A stretch of 64,000 bases of DNA from Herbihabitans rhizosphaerae (lineage in GTDB: Bacteria; Actinomycetota; Actinomycetes; Mycobacteriales; Pseudonocardiaceae). Position numbers and translations under genes: made by a program. The notes under the pieces are model-generated. The model was given only the letters and a program-made list of their open reading frames with translations. It was not told the DNA's origin and ran no database searches. The stretch covers positions 310,001-374,000 of the forward strand of contig NZ_SGWQ01000004.1 in NCBI RefSeq assembly GCF_004216555.1, given 5' to 3'. Every line of letters starts with the position of its first letter. Position 1 is the first letter of the stretch. Shown here piece by piece: positions 8,240-17,898 of the stretch.

Positions 8240-10267
8240 CAGCTCCTTGGCCACCAGGGTCAGCACGTCGTACTTGGCCACCGACTCGTCCTGGGCGTTG
8301 GTGACGTCGGCGTCCCAGCGCACCTCGCCGTAGTCGGCGTTCTCCCGTGGGGTGATCTGCTTGCAGGTGAGGGTGACGGTGAGCTGGTCGCCCGGCTTGA
8401 CCGGGGTGAGGAAGCGCAGGTTCTCCAGGCCGTAGTTGGCCAGCACCGGCCCGGGCTCCGGCGAGACGAACAGGCCCGCGGCGAAGGACACCACCAGGTA
8501 CCCGTGCGCCACGATCCCGCCGAACAGCTCGTTTGCCTTGGCGGCCTCCTCGTCGGTGTGCGCGTAGAACGTGTCGCCGGTGAACTCGGCGAAGTGGTCG
8601 ATGTCGGCCAGGGTCACCTCGCGCGGCCCGGCCGTGACCGAGTCGCCGATCCGCAGCTCGGCGAGCGACTTGCGGAACGGGTGCTCGCCCTCGGCGCGCG
8701 GCCCGCCGGTGACCCAGCGGTTGGTGACCGCGCCGAGCACCTTGGGGCTGGCCTGCACGGCGGTGCGCTGCATGTGGTGCAGCACGCCGCGGATCCCACC
8801 CAGTTCCTCGCCGCCGCCCGCGCGGCCCGGTCCGCCGTGCACCAGGGCGGGCAGCGGTGAGCCGTGGCCGGTGGACTCGGCGGCGTTGTCGGCGTCCAGC
8901 ACGAGCAGCCGCCCGTGCCACGGCGCGACACCGAGCACGACCTGGCGCGCGAACTCCGTGTCGCCGGTGACGATCGATCCGGCGAGGCTGCCCTCACCGC
9001 GCGCGGCCAACTCGATCACCTGGTCGGCGGAGGTGTACGGCATCAGCGTGGACACCGGGCCGAACGCCTCGACCTGGTGCGGCTCGGCGCGGCCGGTGTC
9101 GTCCACGCGCACCAGCACGGGGGAGACGAACGCGCCGCGCTCCGGATCGGCGTCGATCACCTCGACGGTGTCCGGGTCGCCGAACACGGCGGTGCCCGCG
9201 TCGAGCAGGGATTTCAGCGAGCGGCGGACTTCTTCGCGTTGCTCGAGGCTCGCCAGCGCGCCCATCCGCACGCTGTCGTCGGCCGGGTTGCCGACGGTGA
9301 TCTTGGCCAGCCGCTCGGCCGCGGCGGCGGCCACGTCGTCCATCAGCTCAGCGGGCACGAACGCGCGGCGGATCGCGGTGCACTTCTGGCCCGCCTTGAC
9401 CGTCATCTCGGTGACCAGTTGCTTGACGAACAGGCCGAACTCGGTGCTGCCCGGCTTGGCGTCCGGACCGAGGATCGACAGGTTCAGCGAGTCGGCCTCG
9501 GCGTTGAACCGCACTGAGTTGCGCGCGACCGCCTGGTGCGTGCGCAGCCGAAGCGCGGTGGACGCCGATCCGGTGAACGACACGAGATCCTGCGGCGTGA
9601 GGTGGTCGAGCAGGTCGCCCGCGCTGCCGCAGATCAGCTGGACCGAGCCCTCCGGCAGGATCCCGGACTCGATGATCAACTCGACCAGGCGGTGCGTCAG
9701 GTACGCGGTCTGGCTGGCCGGCTTGATCAGGGTGGGCACGCCGGCGATGAACGCGGGCGCGAACTTCTCCAGCGGCCCCCACACCGGGAAGTTGAACGCG
9801 TTGATCTGCACCGCCACGCCGTGCAGCGGGGTCAACACGTGTTGGCCAACGAACGTTCCGCCCCGGCCGAGCGGCTCGACGGCGCCCTCGACGTAGACGG
9901 TGTCGTTCGGCATTTCGCGTCGGCCCTTGCTGGAGTAGCCGAACAGGGTGCCGATGCCGCCGTCCACGTCGAACTTCGAGTCGCCCTTGGTCGCGCCGGT
10001 GCGAGCGGACAGGGCGTACAGCTCGTCGAGGTGCTCGCGCAGGTGCGACGCCAGCGTCTTCACCAGGGCGGCGCGCTGGTGGAAGGTCAGCTCGCGCAGC
10101 GCGGGCCCGCCGACGCGGCGACCGTGCTCCAGCGCGGCGGCCATGTCCAGGCCGGCCGTGGACAGGCGGGCGACCTCCTCGCCGGTCACCGCGTCGTGCG
10201 TCGGTGCGCCGTCGCCGGTCGGGGTGTGCCATGCGCCGGAGACGTAGCTGCGCAGCAGGCCTGCCAT
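8228..10267 (-). CDS. paaZ: PaaZ, bifunctional oxepin-CoA hydrolase / semialdehyde dehydrogenase
   Basis: In aerobic phenylacetate breakdown PaaZ opens the oxepin-CoA ring and oxidises the resulting semialdehyde with NADP. The 679-residue protein has an N-terminal aldehyde dehydrogenase (about 1-520; catalytic Cys in GQKCTAIRR) and a C-terminal MaoC-type hotdog hydratase (about 535-679; FAEFTGDTFYAHTD). The full length matches PaaZ. No other paa gene is in the window. A TetR gene lies divergent with an operator-like palindrome between them. Confidence 0.92.
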   Translation of the reverse strand: MAGLLRSYVSGAWHTPTGDGAPTHDAVTGEEVARLSTAGLDMAAALEHGRRVGGPALRELTFHQRAALVKTLASHLREHLDELYALSARTGATKGDSKFDVDGGIGTLFGYSSKGRREMPNDTVYVEGAVEPLGRGGTFVGQHVLTPLHGVAVQINAFNFPVWGPLEKFAPAFIAGVPTLIKPASQTAYLTHRLVELIIESGILPEGSVQLICGSAGDLLDHLTPQDLVSFTGSASTALRLRTHQAVARNSVRFNAEADSLNLSILGPDAKPGSTEFGLFVKQLVTEMTVKAGQKCTAIRRAFVPAELMDDVAAAAAERLAKITVGNPADDSVRMGALASLEQREEVRRSLKSLLDAGTAVFGDPDTVEVIDADPERGAFVSPVLVRVDDTGRAEPHQVEAFGPVSTLMPYTSADQVIELAARGEGSLAGSIVTGDTEFARQVVLGVAPWHGRLLVLDADNAAESTGHGSPLPALVHGGPGRAGGGEELGGIRGVLHHMQRTAVQASPKVLGAVTNRWVTGGPRAEGEHPFRKSLAELRIGDSVTAGPREVTLADIDHFAEFTGDTFYAHTDEEAAKANELFGGIVAHGYLVVSFAAGLFVSPEPGPVLANYGLENLRFLTPVKPGDQLTVTLTCKQITPRENADYGEVRWDADVTNAQDESVAKYDVLTLVAKELSAR

Positions 10268-10300
10268 CGGATCCCGCCCTCTCGCCGAGTCAAATAACCT

Positions 10301-10310
10301 ACCGAACGGT
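10301..10310. promoter_or_regulatory. Probable TetR operator between paaZ and tetR
   Basis: ACCGAACGGT is an inverted repeat (ACCG/CGGT) in the 68-bp divergent spacer, flanked by further partial symmetry. Placement suggests it is bound by the adjacent TetR protein to control paaZ and itself. Confidence 0.5.
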
Positions 10311-10335
10311 CAGAAAAGAATGCTAGCGTCCGCCC

Positions 10336-10938
10336 ATGGCCGAGGGAAGTGGCAGGCGGCGCGGTCGGCCCGGGTACGACCTGGAATCGCTGCTGCAGGT
10401 GGCGGCGAAGCTGTTCTACGAGCGCGGCTACGACGGCACGAGCATGGACGAACTGGCCCGCCGGCTCGGCATCACCAAGGCGGCGATCTACCACCACGTG
10501 TCCGGTAAGGAAGACCTGCTGCGGATGTCGGTGGACCGGGCGCTGGACGGGCTGTTCGCCGTCGCGACGGAGGCCGAACAGATGCCGGGCGCCGCGATCG
10601 ACAAGCTCGAGCACCTCGTCCGGGGGAGTGTGCGGGTGCTCTGCACGCGGCTGCCGTTCGTCACGCTGCTGCTCAGGGTTCGGGGCAACACCGAGGTGGA
10701 GCGGGCGGTGCTGGGCCGGCGGCGCGCGTTCGACCGGATCGTGGCCAAGCTCGTGGCGCAAGCGGAGGCGGACGGCGATCTGCGTCCCGATGTAGACCCG
10801 GCCATGACCGCGCGGCTGCTGTTCGGCATGGTCAACTCGCTGATCGAGTGGTACCAGCCACGCCGCGCCTCCGACGACCGCGCACTGGCCGACGCGATCG
10901 CGAAGGTCGCCTTCGACGGCATCCGCGTGCCCCGTTAG
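10336..10938 (+). CDS. TetR-family regulator (PaaR-like)
   Basis: A 200-residue TetR protein. The N-terminal helix-turn-helix is clear (GTSMDELARRLGITKAAIYHH, about residues 34-54). Its divergence from paaZ and the shared operator suggest it represses phenylacetate genes and responds to phenylacetyl-CoA, as known for actinobacterial PaaR; this ligand is inferred from context only. Confidence 0.88.
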   Translation: MAEGSGRRRGRPGYDLESLLQVAAKLFYERGYDGTSMDELARRLGITKAAIYHHVSGKEDLLRMSVDRALDGLFAVATEAEQMPGAAIDKLEHLVRGSVRVLCTRLPFVTLLLRVRGNTEVERAVLGRRRAFDRIVAKLVAQAEADGDLRPDVDPAMTARLLFGMVNSLIEWYQPRRASDDRALADAIAKVAFDGIRVPR

Positions 10939-10964
10939 GTGCACAGATCGCCACTTTCACGGAA

Positions 10965-11011
10965 TGAGCCCGCTGGACCCGTTAGGCCAGCTAACGGGTC
11001 CAGCGGGCTCA
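10965..11011. terminator. Bidirectional terminator hairpin
   Basis: A perfect 21-bp inverted repeat (10965-10985 with 10991-11011) around a 5-base loop, between the convergent tetR and TAXI genes. It lacks a long T-tract, as is common in actinobacteria. Confidence 0.85.
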
Positions 11012-11031
11012 ACCCTGTACGAGGCGCCCGC

Positions 11032-11985
11032 TCAGCCGTGCAGTGTTCGGTAGGCGGCCACCGCGCCGGGGTGCAGTGGGACGTCGGTGGTGCCGATGAG
11101 CGAGCGCACGTCGAGGTACTGCGTGCCGAGCGCCTGCTGCGGGACGAGCCGATCCGCGCGCTGGACCAACACGCGGACCACGGTGCTGGCCAGCGTGTCG
11201 GGCAGATTCGGAGCGCAGACGAGCAGGTTCGCCACGCCGACCGTGGGCACGTCGGCCGGCGTCCGATAGCTCCCGGCGGGCACCGACACCCGCTGATAGA
11301 ACCTGCCGAACTCGGCCCGCAGCGCCGGCAGGTACTCGGTCGGGTCCAGCAGGCGGATCCCGGTCCTGCGGTCGAGTTCGGCCAGCGCGGGTGTCGGCAC
11401 GCCGCCGGACCACAGCAGCGCGTCGATCGCCCGCCGCTCCAGCGCGGCCACCGCGTCGGCCAGCGGCTGATGGTCGACGCGCACGTTCAACCGGGCGGCG
11501 GCGAGCAGGCGCTCACCGACCACGGCGGCGCCGGAGCCGGGCGCGCCGAGTGACACCCGGCGTCCGGCGAGCGAGCCGGCTGTCCGAAGTGGACTGTCGG
11601 CGAGCACGACGAGTTGCGTGTAGTTCTCGTAGACCCGACCCAAGGCGCGCAACGGAATCTCGCCGGTGAACGGGGTCCGCCCGTGCAGCGCCGCCGATGC
11701 CACGTCCGCCAATGACAACGCGAGATCGGCCCGTCCGTCGGCGGCCTGCTGGAGGTTGGCGACGCTGCCACCGGTCTCGGTGACCACGCAGTTCAGTGCC
11801 GGCTCGGCGTCGTGGATCTCCGCGGCGAGGACACGCGCGAACTCGACGTAGAACCCACCCGGCTCGCCGGCCGCGATCCGCACTGTCCTTTCCGGACCGT
11901 CGTAGCCGCCCGCCGCGCAGCCGCCCGCGAAGCCGGCCGCCAGTCCGGCACCCGCCCGCAGAATCGCCCGCCTCGACACGCTCAT
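11032..11985 (-). CDS. TAXI-family solute-binding lipoprotein (orphan)
   Basis: A periplasmic-type binding protein of the TRAP-associated TAXI family (RIAAGEPGGFY, ETGGSVANLQQ, LGAPGSGAA). The start MSVSRRAILRAG has a twin-arginine motif, and AGGC near residue 23 could be a lipobox, so it is probably a Tat-exported lipoprotein. Start 11985 has GGAGGTG upstream. No TRAP membrane component is adjacent. Instead it follows a histidine kinase and response regulator, suggesting that it presents a ligand to that kinase. Confidence 0.85.
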   Translation of the reverse strand: MSVSRRAILRAGAGLAAGFAGGCAAGGYDGPERTVRIAAGEPGGFYVEFARVLAAEIHDAEPALNCVVTETGGSVANLQQAADGRADLALSLADVASAALHGRTPFTGEIPLRALGRVYENYTQLVVLADSPLRTAGSLAGRRVSLGAPGSGAAVVGERLLAAARLNVRVDHQPLADAVAALERRAIDALLWSGGVPTPALAELDRRTGIRLLDPTEYLPALRAEFGRFYQRVSVPAGSYRTPADVPTVGVANLLVCAPNLPDTLASTVVRVLVQRADRLVPQQALGTQYLDVRSLIGTTDVPLHPGAVAAYRTLHG

Positions 11986-12077
11986 CCGGCACCTCCACCA
12001 CAACGCTCTGACCTGCACCTTTCCCGGCTGTCGGACTTTAGCGGGCTAAAGTACGCGGCACAGCTTTCGAGCGGTCG

Positions 12078-13457
12078 CTAAGTTTTCGCCATCGAACGCG
12101 GCAGTTCGACCCGGACCGCGAGCCCGCCCGAGGTGCGCCGCCGGATGCTCAGCGTGCCGCCGCGGGTGGTGACCAGACTGTCGGCGATCGCCAGGCCCAG
12201 ACCCGATCCGGGCTTGGTCCGCTGGCTGGGGGAGCGCCAGAACCGCTGGGTGATCCTCGGCAGGTCGGCCGCGTCGACCCCGGGACCGTCGTCGACGATC
12301 TCGATCACGCCGTGGTTGCCGTCGAGCCGAACCGACGCCGTGACGGTGCCGCCGGCCGCGTACTTGATCGCGTTGTCCAGCAACACGTCGATCACCTGCG
12401 CGAGCTCGGAATCGCCGCAGGACACCGGAATCGCCGTCGTGGAGTCCACAATGGACAGTCGGGTCCCGGTGCGCCGCGCGGCCGCGAGCCAGGCGTCCGC
12501 CCGTTCGTTCAGCACCACCAGCGCGTCACAGGACAGCGCCTCGCCCGCGCCGGCCGCCAGCTCGGTCGCGGTGCTCTCCGCCGACGCCAGCGCGAGCAGG
12601 CCGTCCAGCAGATGCTCCAGCCGTTCCAGCTCGGTGACCACGGAGTCGTAGGTGCCGCGCCCGCCCTGCTCGACCTGTGCCGCCAGCGCGTCGATGCGCA
12701 GCCGCAGCGCCGCCATCGGATTGCGCAACTGGTGCGAGGTGTCCGCCACAAGCCGGCGCTGCTGCTCGGCCGACTCCGCCACCGCGTCCGACATCCGGTT
12801 GAAAGACCCGGCCAGCCCGCGCAACTCCGGCGGGCCCGCGTTCAGGTCGACGTGCGCGCCGGCCCGGCCCGCACCGACCTCGCGCACGCCCCGGTCCAGC
12901 TCGGCGACCGGCCGCAGCACCCAGCGGGCCATCCACCGGGCCAGCACCACGCAGATCGCCGCGGCCGCCAGCGCGCCCACGATGATCACCGACCAGCGTG
13001 TCGTGACGTCCTCGGCTGCCGGCCGCACCGACGAGCGCAGCACCACCGCGCCGGACACCCGCGTTCCGGTGCCGACCGGCCTGGTGAACGACGCGTCGCC
13101 CGAGGACCACGGGCGCAGGTCGGACAGGGCGGCCGCGGGCTGGTTGCGCAGCGCGCCGTCCACCGCGGCCGCCACCTCGGGATCCGACGCGCGCATCCCG
13201 GCCTCCACGACCGGCCGGCGCCGGGCGTCCACCACGACCACCGCGTCGCCGTAGAGACCGGTGTGCGCACGCACCTCGTCGGTCAGCAGCTCGACGTCGC
13301 CGGTGGCCAGCACCGCGAACCGGTCCACGTCGGCGGTCCTGGCGATCACGAACTGCTGAGTCCGCTGCGCGGCGGTACTGGTCAACAACGGGAACGCGAA
13401 TCCGGCCACGGCGGCGATCGAGGCCGCGAGCAGGACCAGGAGCAGACGGCGGCGCAT
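12078..13457 (-). CDS. Two-component sensor histidine kinase
   Basis: A 459-residue membrane kinase with an N-terminal membrane helix (about 5-25), an extracytoplasmic sensor region, a second helix (about 155-175), HAMP, the phospho-acceptor box TSHQLRNPMAAL, and an ATPase domain with DNAIKYA, DDGPGVD and GSGLGLAIAD. It begins one base after the response regulator stop and is followed by the TAXI gene. The signal is unknown. Confidence 0.92.
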   Translation of the reverse strand: MRRRLLLVLLAASIAAVAGFAFPLLTSTAAQRTQQFVIARTADVDRFAVLATGDVELLTDEVRAHTGLYGDAVVVVDARRRPVVEAGMRASDPEVAAAVDGALRNQPAAALSDLRPWSSGDASFTRPVGTGTRVSGAVVLRSSVRPAAEDVTTRWSVIIVGALAAAAICVVLARWMARWVLRPVAELDRGVREVGAGRAGAHVDLNAGPPELRGLAGSFNRMSDAVAESAEQQRRLVADTSHQLRNPMAALRLRIDALAAQVEQGGRGTYDSVVTELERLEHLLDGLLALASAESTATELAAGAGEALSCDALVVLNERADAWLAAARRTGTRLSIVDSTTAIPVSCGDSELAQVIDVLLDNAIKYAAGGTVTASVRLDGNHGVIEIVDDGPGVDAADLPRITQRFWRSPSQRTKPGSGLGLAIADSLVTTRGGTLSIRRRTSGGLAVRVELPRSMAKT

Positions 13458-13458
13458 G

Positions 13459-14118
13459 TCAGTCGCCCAGGCGGAAGCCGAAGCCGCGGATCGTGGTCAA
13501 CAGCCCCGGCCGGCCCAATTTCGCGCGCAACTGCGCCAGGTGCACGTCCAGCGACCGGGAGACCGCGAGGTACGCGTCGCCCCACACCTCGTCCAGCAGT
13601 TGCTGCCGGCTCACCGCCGCACCCCGGTGCCGGGCGAGCACCGCGAGAATGTCGAACTCCTTGGAGGTCAGCTCGATGTCCACGCCGGCGACGGTGACCC
13701 GCCGCGCGTCCAGATCGACGTGCACGTCGCCGATCTCCACCACGCCGCCGGCCGGCGTGACCGCGGCTGCCGCGCGCCGGGTCACCGCCTCGATCCGGGC
13801 CAGCAACTCGGCCAGCCGCACCGGTTTGACCAGGTAGTCGTCCGCGCCGAGGCGCAGTCCGCGCACGACGGTGCGCTCGTCGCCGCGCGCGGTCAGCACC
13901 ACGACCGGAGTCCGGGCCAGCCGGCGCAGCTTGCGCAGGACATCGAGGCCGTCGGCGTCGGGCAGGCCCAGGTCGAGCAGCACCAGGTCGGCCTCCCGGT
14001 GCCGGGCCAGCGCGTCCGCGCCGCGGGTCACCCTGGTGGTGTGGTGGCCGTGCGCGCCAAGCGCCTCGCCGACCGCGCCGGCCACCCCGTCGTCGTCCTC
14101 GACGAGCAGCACCCGCAT
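13459..14118 (-). CDS. OmpR-family response regulator
   Basis: A 219-residue protein with a receiver domain (acidic pocket EDDD at 7-10, phospho-Asp49 in LVLLDLGLPDADG, Lys in YLVKPVR) and a C-terminal winged helix (SRSLDVHLAQLRAKL, TTIRGFGFRL). It starts six bases after the transporter stop and is coupled to the kinase gene, so the order was transporter - regulator - kinase - TAXI before the prophage arrived. Confidence 0.93.
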   Translation of the reverse strand: MRVLLVEDDDGVAGAVGEALGAHGHHTTRVTRGADALARHREADLVLLDLGLPDADGLDVLRKLRRLARTPVVVLTARGDERTVVRGLRLGADDYLVKPVRLAELLARIEAVTRRAAAAVTPAGGVVEIGDVHVDLDARRVTVAGVDIELTSKEFDILAVLARHRGAAVSRQQLLDEVWGDAYLAVSRSLDVHLAQLRAKLGRPGLLTTIRGFGFRLGD

Positions 14119-14123
14119 GACCC

Positions 14124-15326
14124 TCAGTCCTCCAACGGTGAGTCCTTCGACGTCTCGCCCATCCGGAGGTAGACGAGCAGCGACACCGCGATGCAGCCTG
14201 CCACGTAATAGAAGAACAGCGACTCGTTGCCCGCCTGCTTGAGCCACAGCGCGACGTACTCGGCGGTGCCGCCGAAGATCGCGACGGTCAGCGCGTACGG
14301 CAGACCGACGCCCAGCGCGCGGATGTTCGTCGGGAACAGCTCCGCCTTCACGATCGCGTTGATCGAGGTGTAGCCGGTGACGATCACCAGCCCGCCGAGC
14401 ATCAGCACGAACGCGCCGATCGGGTTGCGCGTGTCGGCCAGCGTGGTGAACAGCGGCACGGTCAGCAGCGAGCCGAGGATGCCGAAGCCGAGCAGCAGCG
14501 GGCGGCGGCCGATCCGGTCCGACAGCCGGCCGGCGACCGGCTGGATCACCACGAACACCAGCAGCGCCAGGAAGTTGATCCAGCTCACCGTGGACTTGTC
14601 GATGTGGCTGGTGTTGACCATGAACTTCTGCAGGTAGGTGGTGTAGGTGTAGAAGGCGACCGTGCCGCCGAGGGTCAGGCCGACCACGAGCAGCACCGAC
14701 TTCGGGTGCTGCATCAGCGCGCGCAGCGTGCCGCGCGAGCTGACCTGGCGCTCGGCTTCTTTCTCGAAGCTGGCCGACTCGTCCATCGTGCGCCGCAGGT
14801 ACATCACCACGATCGCGCCGAGCGCGCCGACGCCGAACGCGATCCGCCAGCCCCAACTGGTCATCTGCTCGGCGGTGAGCACCTGCTGCAGCACGATCTG
14901 CAGACCGAGCGCGAGCAGTTGACCGGCGGTCAGTGTCACGTACTGGAAGCTGGAGTAGAAGCCGCGCTTGCCGCTGGAGGCCATCTCCGACAGGTAGGTC
15001 GCCGAGGTCGCGTACTCACCGCCGACCGACAATCCCTGCAACAGCCGGGCGGTTACCAGCAGGATCGGCGCCAGTACCCCGATCGTGGCGTAACCCGGCG
15101 TGAGGGTGATCATCAGCGACCCGAACGCCATGAGTGTCACCGACAGGGTGAGCGCCCGGCGCCGGCCGAACTTGTCGGCGAACCGGCCGAGCAGCCAGCC
15201 GCCGATCGGCCGCATCAGGAATCCGACCGCGAACACGGCCGCGGTGTTGAGCCATTGCGCGGTCTGGTCGCCCGACGGGAAGAACGTGGCCGCGAAGTAG
15301 ATCGAGAACGCGGTGTACGCGTACCA
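14124..15326 (-). pseudogene. MHS-family MFS transporter, 3' part (residues 34-433), interrupted by prophage
   Basis: Encodes a metabolite:H+ symporter of the KgtP/ShiA/ProP type (WYAYTAFSIYFA, MRPIGGWLLGRFADKFGRR, GLSVGGEYATS). It lacks its first 33 codons, which are on the far side of the prophage at 60780-60878. Joining the two halves across the att core gives an unbroken frame with GNLIEWYD|WYAYTAF, exactly the family signature. Likely substrate is a dicarboxylate or similar acid, by family only. The same reading frame runs into the att core but has no proper start here. Confidence 0.9.
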
Positions 15327-15337
15327 GTCGTACCACT
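15327..15337 (+). other. attL core
   Basis: GTCGTACCACT, identical to the copy at 60780-60790. Left of it is host transporter sequence; right of it phage sequence leading to the integrase 26 bp away. Serine integrases recombine at a 2-bp centre within such short identities. Confidence 0.88.
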
Positions 15338-15350
15338 ACGACGCTTCGTG

Positions 15351-15356
15351 TACACT
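15351..15356 (+). promoter_or_regulatory. Possible integrase -10 element
   Basis: TACACT lies seven bases before the integrase ATG, the same spacing as two leaderless promoters in this phage. A -35 region would fall in the att core. Weak evidence. Confidence 0.3.
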
Positions 15357-15363
15357 ATCAGCC

Positions 15364-16983
15364 ATGACCTGGGAAAACAAGTCGGGCGGCGCCCTTCGAG
15401 CCGTCGTGGCAGCCCGCCTCAGCAAGACCCGGGATGGCACCACGGGCGACGTGACGCAGGGCTCGGACGGCTACGACTACGCCGTCTCGCGCGGCTGGAA
15501 CGTGGTTGGGGAGCCGGCGGATATGGACGTCTCGGCTATCCAGACGTCGCCGTGGGCACGCCCCGAACTAGGGTACTGGCTCCGGCACCCGGAGCAGTAC
15601 GAAGTGCTTGTCTTCCGGGACATCCAGCGGATGGCGCGGCGGAAGTTCGACTTCCCCAACCTCATGCAGTGGGCGGACCTGAATGGCGTGCGCCTGATCT
15701 GCCTGTCGCTGGGCGGAGACACCGTTGACTTCTCCACGAGTGCGGGTCGCATGATCGGCATGGCCATGGCGGAACAAGCGGTTATCGAGGGCGAGACGAT
15801 CACGCGGAACATTCTCCGCGCTCGCAAGTTCATGCGCACCGTGGGCCGCTGGGGTGCTGGCAGGACGCCGTACCCGTACACCACGTGCCCGCACCCGAGT
15901 GGGGACGGCGGCTTCGCGCTGGAACTAGACCCGGAGGTACAGCCGATCGCGTGGGAGGTGGTGCAGCGCGTTCTAGCGGGCAACTCCGACGGGCAAGACG
16001 ACAACAGCCGTATGGCGATCGCGCGCGACTTCATCAAGCGCGACATCCCCACACCGATGGCACGAAGGTTGTCCAAGGCCAAGGCGGCGAAGCGCGGTCG
16101 GCCGACACGCTGGACCAGCGCCACGATCACATGGATTCTGTCGAACCCCGCCCTGATCGGGTGGGGCACCCACTACGGGAAGATCATCCGACACACGGAG
16201 GGCGACCTTGCCGGCGAGCCCGTGGTGTTCTGTGAGCGGCCTCTGCTCTCGCGGCCGGCCGAGGGCGGCGGCTGGGAGCCGGACCTTGACACCTGGTACG
16301 CGCTGCAAGAGCGGCTCGCGGAGACGTCGGCGCCCGACCGGCGGCGCCAGAAGAACGTGAGCCTCCTTCTCGGAGTCGTTCATTGCGGACGGTGCGGGTA
16401 CCGGCTGTACAAGAGCAAAGCAGCTCAAGGGCCGTCTTATCGTTGTGTCAGTGGTCAGCGAGGACTGTCCACGTGCACCGGGCTGGGCATCCTGGCGGAG
16501 TACGTGGAGGACTGGGTGGAAGAGAAGTTTCTCTCGAAGGTTGGCCACCTATCCACGGTGGTCGTAGAGCGCACCCCGGGCCGTGACAACCGCGTAGCGC
16601 TCGCGGAGGTTGACGAAGTGCTCGCAGACCTTCGCGCGGACCGGGCCGCCGGCCTGTTCAAGGGGGAGCGGGGCACCCAGGAGTACCGCGCGATGTACGC
16701 CGGCCTAGAGGCCAAGCGCGAGGCGTTGTCAGCCGGGGCATACGAGGCGCCCGTGGACATCACGCGCGAGACGGGGATCAGCTACCGCCACGAATGGGAG
16801 GTGTCCGACATGCACGCGCGGCGCGAGCTGCTCCTGTCGGCCGGTGTGCGGGTGGACGTCGCCCCCGCGCCACACCGAGGGCACCGTGACTGGGAGTCTC
16901 GCTTGACGTTCAGCATGACGGGCGCGGAGGCGCTCCACGAGCAGGGCCACGACGACCCCGGAGCAGAGGAGAACTGGTCATGA
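15364..16983 (+). CDS. int: Large serine integrase
   Basis: Catalyses attP x attB recombination through a covalent 5'-phosphoserine. The 539-residue protein has an N-terminal resolvase-type catalytic domain (AARLSKTRDG with nucleophile Ser20; RDIQRMARR arginine cluster), a recombinase domain (about 150-270; GRWGAGRTPYPYT, WILSNPALIGWG) and a zinc ribbon (CGRCGYRLYK...YRC...C), then a coiled-coil-rich tail. The ATG at 15364 is chosen because the domain begins right after it. It lies beside attL and its stop overlaps the next start as ATGA. Confidence 0.95.
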   Translation: MTWENKSGGALRAVVAARLSKTRDGTTGDVTQGSDGYDYAVSRGWNVVGEPADMDVSAIQTSPWARPELGYWLRHPEQYEVLVFRDIQRMARRKFDFPNLMQWADLNGVRLICLSLGGDTVDFSTSAGRMIGMAMAEQAVIEGETITRNILRARKFMRTVGRWGAGRTPYPYTTCPHPSGDGGFALELDPEVQPIAWEVVQRVLAGNSDGQDDNSRMAIARDFIKRDIPTPMARRLSKAKAAKRGRPTRWTSATITWILSNPALIGWGTHYGKIIRHTEGDLAGEPVVFCERPLLSRPAEGGGWEPDLDTWYALQERLAETSAPDRRRQKNVSLLLGVVHCGRCGYRLYKSKAAQGPSYRCVSGQRGLSTCTGLGILAEYVEDWVEEKFLSKVGHLSTVVVERTPGRDNRVALAEVDEVLADLRADRAAGLFKGERGTQEYRAMYAGLEAKREALSAGAYEAPVDITRETGISYRHEWEVSDMHARRELLLSAGVRVDVAPAPHRGHRDWESRLTFSMTGAEALHEQGHDDPGAEENWS

Positions 16984-17642
16984 CCGACGTTGACGGCGAT
17001 CACATCGCGCGGGGCATCATCGCGGAGATCAACCGACGCGCGGAGCAGGCCGAGACGCCCGAACGGCGGGTACGCCTGCTGATCGAGGGTGTTGAGGTTG
17101 CTCTCCTGTCGACAGTGCCGGGTGCCGTGCAGGAGCAAGCCGGACGCCTCCTCGCGGCGGCCGAGGACTACGAGCGCGGCACGGGCGGTGCGAAACAGCG
17201 CGGATGGCGGCAGGAGGCGCTACCGATGGCCGTTCACGCTGCACGCTTCCTTTCCTCCCGCGCGTATACCGAGCACTTCCGCTCCTCTCGGGGGGAACGC
17301 TCTACCGCCCTGTGGCGGTTCGCGGTGCTCCAGATGCTCGACGCGTACCGGAGCGTGCTCCGGTGCGACGGTGCCGTGGCGGCCGGCGCGATGTGGGAGA
17401 CGGAGCCCCCGGCGACCGGTCACGCGGGCGTAGACGCGTCGTTTGCGGCACTGGCGGAGTACCTCGCGGACCGCGACGGGTGGGCAGCGCCTGAGTGGTC
17501 CAACGATCCGGCGCGGGTGGCTGAGCCGCCGTGGTACGTCACGGACCTGCCTCGTCAGCGCGAGCGCGCGGACGTCGAATCGCCCGAGCCCTTCCGGCGC
17601 CGGGGTGTGTTCATCACGGCGGACGGCCTGAGACGGGTGTAG
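16980..17642 (+). CDS. Hypothetical protein coupled to the integrase
   Basis: A 220-residue, mostly helical, soluble protein of unrecognised family, rich in Ala, Arg and Glu. Its ATG overlaps the integrase stop, so the two are translated together. No nuclease, helix-turn-helix or membrane signature is visible. Coupling to int suggests a role in establishment of lysogeny, which is inference. Confidence 0.75.
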   Translation: MTDVDGDHIARGIIAEINRRAEQAETPERRVRLLIEGVEVALLSTVPGAVQEQAGRLLAAAEDYERGTGGAKQRGWRQEALPMAVHAARFLSSRAYTEHFRSSRGERSTALWRFAVLQMLDAYRSVLRCDGAVAAGAMWETEPPATGHAGVDASFAALAEYLADRDGWAAPEWSNDPARVAEPPWYVTDLPRQRERADVESPEPFRRRGVFITADGLRRV

Positions 17643-17661
17643 CGCGAGGCGCAGCCGGGGC

Positions 17662-17770
17662 GAGTGGGTTTTGGGGGATTTTGGGCATGTTTCAGATTCT
17701 TTCTATATGACTCTCTTCTTCTTCTTAGAAAAGAATCCCAACAGCCCCTAAAACTCACTAAAACCCACTC
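17662..17770. repeat. AT-rich nested inverted repeat
   Basis: Outer arms GAGTGGGTTTT (17662-17672) and AAAACCCACTC (17760-17770) are perfectly complementary. An inner pair (GATTCTTTCT with AGAAAAGAATC) lies between them, around a pyrimidine run CTCTCTTCTTCTTCTT. The stretch is strikingly AT-rich for this genome and has no gene. It could be a structured RNA, a replication-related site or a terminator. Confidence 0.7.
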
Positions 17771-17898
17771 CTCCCACGGGGTCGGCACCCCTCCCCGTAA
17801 CGGGTGAGTAACGAGCCTGTCTGTGATCCCCGAAACCGCCCATTTCTGTTCCGGGTCCCCCCCTTGTACATAGTAGGAGGGCGATACCTCCTCCCTTC

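Noticed and set aside
15338-15363. Extended att repeat beyond 11 bp
   Set aside because: Bases flanking the core differ on both sides at the two junctions, so identity stops at 11 bp.
17797-17820. GGGTGAGTAAC, resembling a 16S rRNA segment
   Set aside because: The match is only about 11 bases, with no flanking rRNA sequence; chance.
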